Shown: one piece after another, positions 30,228 through 33,525 of the stretch | How the letters are laid out: the number at the start of each line of letters is the position of its first letter | How positions within the stretch are numbered: position 1 is the stretch's first letter | Assembly (NCBI RefSeq): GCF_003024235.1 | Contig: NZ_KZ679102.1 | Span: 1-33,525 of the forward strand | Source: Arenimonas caeni | GTDB taxonomy: Bacteria > Pseudomonadota > Gammaproteobacteria > Xanthomonadales > Xanthomonadaceae | DNA: 33,525 nucleotides | Reading direction: 5' to 3' | The notes under the pieces: generated by a model | The model's database searches: none | The model's input: only the letters and a program-made list of their open reading frames with translations | What the model was told of the DNA's origin: nothing | Program-made: the position numbers and the translations under genes

Positions 30228-30854
30228 ATGGCCGAACGCCTCGCGGTACACCCCGTCAACCCACAGCAGCGCCTGATCGACAAGGCGGCCGCGTCGCTGC
30301 GCGCCGGTGGCCTGGTGCTGGTGCCCACCGATGCCGGCTATTCGCTGGCCTGGGCGCTGGAGGGCCGCGAGGCCGAGGAGCGCGTGCTGCGCCTGCGCGA
30401 ACTGGACAGGCGGCACCCTTTCACCTTACTCTGTCGGCAATTGAGTGAGGCCGGCCGCCTGGCCCGGCTCGACGACCGGGCCTTCAGGCTGATGCGGTCG
30501 CTGACCCCGGGGCCATGCACGTTCATCCTTCCGGCCTCCTCGGACCTGCCCAAGCGCATCAAGAACGTCGGCCGCAGCAAGCGCCGGGACATCGGCATCC
30601 GCCTGCCCGACCACGGTGTCGCGCGGATGCTGCTTGAAGCGATGGGCGAGCCGCTGTTGTCCACCAGCCTGGTGCTGCCGGACGAGGAGCATCCGAACAG
30701 CCACGAGGCCGAGGCCGTCGCCGACCGCTGGCTGCGCTGGGTCGACGTGATGCTGGACGCCGAGGACTGCGAGCCCGGCCCCACCAGCATCGTGGATTGC
30801 ACGGGCGACGAGCCCGAAGTCGTGCGCCAGGGTTTCCACCCCGTGGCGGTTTGA
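30228..30854 (+). CDS. yciO: YciO family protein (Sua5/YrdC/YciO superfamily)
   Basis: A 208-residue YrdC-fold protein, the size of E. coli YciO (206). The superfamily includes threonylcarbamoyl-AMP synthases that make the precursor of tRNA t6A; YciO has the fold, but its role is less clear and it does not generally replace TsaC. Visible motifs are PTDAGYSLA (ligand pocket), the KR-type segment [23 protein letters not shown], and LLSTSLVLP followed by GPTSIVD. An in-frame upstream extension to 29502 is antisense to bolA and yciI and is rejected. It is divergent from yciI-bolA and upstream of scpA by 61 bases. Confidence 0.9.
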   Translation: MAERLAVHPVNPQQRLIDKAAASLRAGGLVLVPTDAGYSLAWALEGREAEERVLRLRELDRRHPFTLLCRQLSEAGRLARLDDRAFRLMRSLTPGPCTFILPASSDLPKRIKNVGRSKRRDIGIRLPDHGVARMLLEAMGEPLLSTSLVLPDEEHPNSHEAEAVADRWLRWVDVMLDAEDCEPGPTSIVDCTGDEPEVVRQGFHPVAV

Positions 30855-30915
30855 ACGAAACGGGCCGGAGGGGCCCCCGCTCGATGAGAGCCCACCTACC
30901 TTGCATGAGCCGTCG

Positions 30916-31821
30916 ATGAGCGAAGCGAACGCGCCGGAAGCCGGGCGCCCGGCCTTCCCCGTTCCGCCGCAGCAGCAGGAAATGCCGCTGGCGGTGGTCA
31001 AGGGACAGCCGGTGCTGCAGATGCCGCAGGACCTGTACATCCCGCCGGACGCGCTGGAGGTCTTCCTCGAGGCTTTCGAGGGCCCGCTCGACCTGCTGCT
31101 CTACCTGATCCGCCGCCAGAACCTCGACATCCTCGACATCCCCGTCGCCGAGATCACCCGGCAGTACGTGGACTACATCGGCGTGATGCAGGAAATGCGC
31201 TTCGAGCTGGCGGCCGAATACCTGGTCATGGCCGCCATCCTGGCCGAGATCAAGTCGCGCATGCTGCTGCCGCGGCCGCCGGCCGAGGAAGGCCAGGAGG
31301 CCGACCCCCGCGCCGAACTGGTGCGCCGGCTGCAGGAGTACGAACGCTTCAAGAAGGCGGCCGAGGATATCGACCAGCTCGACCGCCTCGACCGCGACAC
31401 CTCGCTGGCCTCGGCCCACGTGCCCGACCGCAGCGTGGCCAGGGTGCCGCCGGAGGTGGACCTGCGCGAGATGCTGCTGGCCCTGCGCGAGGTGCTCAAG
31501 CGCGCCGAGCTCTACAGCCACCACGCCATCCGGCGCGAGGCCCTGAGCGTCCGCCAGCGCATGGGCGACGTGCTCAGCCGGCTCTCGGACCAGCAGTTCC
31601 ACGCCTTCGAGACCCTGTTCACCCCGGAAGAAGGCCGCCTCGGCGTGGTGGTCACCTTCCTCTCGATCCTCGAGCTCGCCAAGGAGCAGCTGATCGAGAT
31701 CGTGCAGGAGGCGCCGCTGGCGCCGATCTACGTCAAGTCGCTGGCGGCCGCCGCCGGCGAAGAGGGTGAAACCGCCCTCCCCGAACCGACCTCGGACGGC
31801 GCCGAAGCGCCCAACGACTGA
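30916..31821 (+). CDS. scpA: Segregation and condensation protein A
   Basis: Kleisin subunit of 301 residues that bridges the two SMC heads. After a Pro/Gln-rich N-terminal stretch (about 1-45), the SMC-neck-binding domain reads FEGPLDLLLYLIRRQNLDI, DIPVAEITRQYVDYI and LAAEYLVMAAILAEIKSRM. The linker is acidic, and the C-terminal winged helix (about 190-275) that binds the other SMC head includes FETLFTPEEGRLGVVVTFLSILEL. The ATG at 30916 overlaps the stop of an 11-codon frame beginning at 30884 (ATGA). No strong ribosome site directly precedes it; an internal ATG at about 30982 after CAGGAA is an alternative start. scpB follows after 13 bases. Confidence 0.94.
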   Translation: MSEANAPEAGRPAFPVPPQQQEMPLAVVKGQPVLQMPQDLYIPPDALEVFLEAFEGPLDLLLYLIRRQNLDILDIPVAEITRQYVDYIGVMQEMRFELAAEYLVMAAILAEIKSRMLLPRPPAEEGQEADPRAELVRRLQEYERFKKAAEDIDQLDRLDRDTSLASAHVPDRSVARVPPEVDLREMLLALREVLKRAELYSHHAIRREALSVRQRMGDVLSRLSDQQFHAFETLFTPEEGRLGVVVTFLSILELAKEQLIEIVQEAPLAPIYVKSLAAAAGEEGETALPEPTSDGAEAPND

Positions 31822-31834
31822 GAAAGCGCGAGCC

Positions 31835-32491
31835 ATGGACCCCAACCTGATCCGACAGATCGTCGAGGCCGCCCTGCTGGCCGCCCCGCAGCCGCTCACC
31901 CTGGCCCAGCTGGCCGGGCTGTTCCCCGAGGACGAGGCGCCGCCCCAGGGCAGCCTGCAGCAGGCCATCGACGAACTGCGCGAGGCCTGCGAAGGCCGCG
32001 GCGTCGAACTGGTCGAGGTGGCCTCGGGCTACCGCTTCCAGGTCAAGGCCGAGGTGCATGCCTGGGTGGCGCGCCTGTGGACCGAGCGCCAGGCCAAGTA
32101 CACCCGCGCCACGCTCGAGACCCTGGCGCTGATCGCCTATCGCCAGCCCATCACCCGCGGCGAGATCGAGCAGATCCGCGGCGTGGCGGTGAACACCAAC
32201 ACCATCAAGCAGCTCGAGGAGCGCGAGTGGATCCGCGTGGTCGGCCACCGCGACGTGCCCGGCAAGCCGGCGCTCTTCGGCACCACCAAGGCCTTCCTCG
32301 ACTACTTCGGGCTCAAGAGCCTGGACGAACTGCCGCCGCTGGCCGAGCTCAAGGACATCCCCGAGCTCGAACCGCAGCTGCCCTTCGACACCATCACCCC
32401 GGCCGGCGTCGCCGGTGCGGCGATGGCCGACGACACCCCTTCCAACGATGAGGCAGGCGAAGAAGACGCCGCGCCGGAGCAAATGCAATGA
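31835..32491 (+). CDS. scpB: Segregation and condensation protein B
   Basis: A 218-residue subunit that dimerises and binds the ScpA linker in the SMC condensin. Two winged-helix domains are visible: an N-terminal one (about 3-85, LIRQIVEAALLAAPQPLTL) and a central one (about 90-170) with TLETLALIAYRQPITRGEIE, VNTNTIKQLEEREWI and GKPALFGTT. The C-terminal tail is acidic and disordered. The start at 31835 is the first ATG after the scpA stop; an in-frame extension into scpA is not supported. The stop overlaps the rluB start (ATGA). Confidence 0.95.
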   Translation: MDPNLIRQIVEAALLAAPQPLTLAQLAGLFPEDEAPPQGSLQQAIDELREACEGRGVELVEVASGYRFQVKAEVHAWVARLWTERQAKYTRATLETLALIAYRQPITRGEIEQIRGVAVNTNTIKQLEEREWIRVVGHRDVPGKPALFGTTKAFLDYFGLKSLDELPPLAELKDIPELEPQLPFDTITPAGVAGAAMADDTPSNDEAGEEDAAPEQMQ

Positions 32492-33525
32492 GCGACAACC
32501 GCAAAGTCCTTTCCCTCAAGGCGAAAGGCGGCGAAAGCAGCAACGCCGGCAAGATCGAGGAGCGCCTGCACAAGGTGCTCGCCCAGGCCGGCCTGGGTTC
32601 GCGCCGCGCGCTCGAGGAGCGCATCGCCCAGGGCCTGGTGAAGGTCAATGGCGAAGTCGCGCAGACCGGGCAGTCGGTCAAGGGCGGCGACCGCGTCGAG
32701 ATCGACGGCAAGACCTTCGTGGCCAGCGCGCTCACCGAGCCGGCGAGCGTGCTGCTGTACAACAAGCCGGAAGGCGAAGTGACCACCCGCGAAGACCCCG
32801 AGGGCCGCCCGACCGTGTTCGAGGCGCTGCCGCGGCTCAAGGGCGCGCGCTGGATCGCCGTCGGCCGCCTGGACATCAACACCACCGGCCTGCTGCTGCT
32901 CACCACCGACGGCGAGCTGGCCAACGCGCTGATGCACCCGTCGTCGAACATCCAGCGCGAATACGTCTGCCGCATCCACGGCGAGGTGCCCGACGAGGTC
33001 GTCACCCGCCTGGCCACGGGCGTGCAGCTCGAGGACGGCCCGGCCAAGTTCGACGAGATCGAGCGCATCGGCAGCTCCGACTCGCACGCCTGGTTCCGCG
33101 TCGTGCTCAGCGAGGGCCGCAACCGCGAGGTGCGCCGGCTGTGGGAGTCGCAGGGTTACCAGGTCAGCCGCCTCAAGCGCGTGCGCTACGGCTCGGTGCC
33201 CCTGCCCCGCATGCTCAAGCGCGGCCACTGCGAGGAACTGCCGGCCGCCGAGGTCGACAAGCTGCGCCGCCAGTTCCAGCTCGAGGACAAGCCGCCGGTG
33301 CTGACCCTGCAGCCGGTGATCGGCCAGCGCAAGTCGCGCCCGACCCAGATCCGCGTCGGCAAGGACAGCAAGCAGGCCTCCTACGTCAACGGCGCGGTCG
33401 AGGACGAGGCGCGCGAGCTGCGCCGCTTCGACCACGTGCGCGAGGAGCCGCGCGGCCGCGGCCGCGGCCGCCCCGGTGGCGGCGCCGGCGCCGGCAAGCC
33501 CTACGCGGGCAAGGGCAAGCGCGGC
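32488..33525 (+). CDS. rluB: 23S rRNA pseudouridine synthase RluB-like (3' truncated)
   Basis: The frame is open to the right edge (346 codons present, no stop). RluB makes pseudouridine 2605 in E. coli 23S rRNA. An N-terminal S4 RNA-binding domain (about 24-85, RLHKVLAQAGLGSRRALEER) precedes the RsuA/RluB/E/F catalytic domain, with the catalytic Asp129 in GRLDINTTGLLLLT. The segment SEGRNREVRRLWESQGYQV and RVRYGSVPLP are typical of this subfamily. From about residue 309 the chain becomes an Arg/Gly-rich low-complexity tail (PRGRGRGRPGGG), probably extra RNA contact. The ATG overlaps the scpB stop by four bases, so the gene is coupled to scpAB. RluE/F are less likely given the operon with scpAB, which is a common RluB context. 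Confidence 0.92.
   Translation, partial: MSDNRKVLSLKAKGGESSNAGKIEERLHKVLAQAGLGSRRALEERIAQGLVKVNGEVAQTGQSVKGGDRVEIDGKTFVASALTEPASVLLYNKPEGEVTTREDPEGRPTVFEALPRLKGARWIAVGRLDINTTGLLLLTTDGELANALMHPSSNIQREYVCRIHGEVPDEVVTRLATGVQLEDGPAKFDEIERIGSSDSHAWFRVVLSEGRNREVRRLWESQGYQVSRLKRVRYGSVPLPRMLKRGHCEELPAAEVDKLRRQFQLEDKPPVLTLQPVIGQRKSRPTQIRVGKDSKQASYVNGAVEDEARELRRFDHVREEPRGRGRGRPGGGAGAGKPYAGKGKRG

Overview
This is a very GC-rich stretch of a gammaproteobacterial chromosome, most likely Lysobacterales (Xanthomonadales). The evidence is the gene content and the protein signatures: a canonical SMC-ScpAB condensin rather than MukBEF, the smc-zipA-ligA block, mtnA next to gyrA, a two-repeat DUF3011 secreted protein, and GyrA with Gln at position 83 as reported for Stenotrophomonas. 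Genus and species cannot be fixed from the sequence alone. No tRNA, rRNA, insertion sequence, phage gene or CRISPR array was seen, and no gap between genes exceeds about 180 bases.

Layout. Positions 1-2281 hold the end of sucB and all of lpdA (the 2-oxoglutarate dehydrogenase operon), closed by a hairpin. Next come an acrylyl-CoA reductase homologue (2363-3355) and a solitary PilH-type response regulator (3418-3786) with its own promoter and terminator; that terminator sits inside a large inverted repeat. A heat-shock pair on the minus strand, hsp20 then cbpA (5374-3952), has a very good sigma-32 promoter but also a strong terminator only 15 bases before the cbpA start. A peroxiredoxin is divergent from hsp20.

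From 16149 down to 5994 lies the most interesting block, a tight minus-strand run of four envelope genes. They encode an HtrA-like protease with four PDZ domains, a degenerate protease that has lost its catalytic triad, a lipoprotein alpha-2-macroglobulin with an intact thioester, and penicillin-binding protein 1C. The A2M-PBP1C pair is known in bacteria and is thought to trap attacking proteases and repair peptidoglycan. Two start/stop junctions suggest translational coupling. The coupled active and inactive HtrA-type proteins at its head are the part I do not recognise as described.

Positions 16226-19991 hold gyrA and mtnA. A probably leaderless gene of unknown function (20066-20860) runs into the antisense terminator of a DUF3011 protein. 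From 29389 down to 21443 the minus strand carries smc, zipA, a small secreted cysteine-rich protein gene with its own promoter and terminator, ligA and epmA: chromosome organisation, division, DNA repair and EF-P modification. A yciI-bolA pair lies upstream of smc. Divergent from it, yciO, scpA, scpB and rluB run to the right edge, so the SMC partners ScpA and ScpB lie within 2 kb of smc on the other strand.

The coding content is mostly core metabolism and cell-cycle machinery. The accessory or regulatory novelty is concentrated in the protease/A2M operon, the small secreted gene inserted between zipA and ligA, and several hairpins placed 12-16 bases before start codons.
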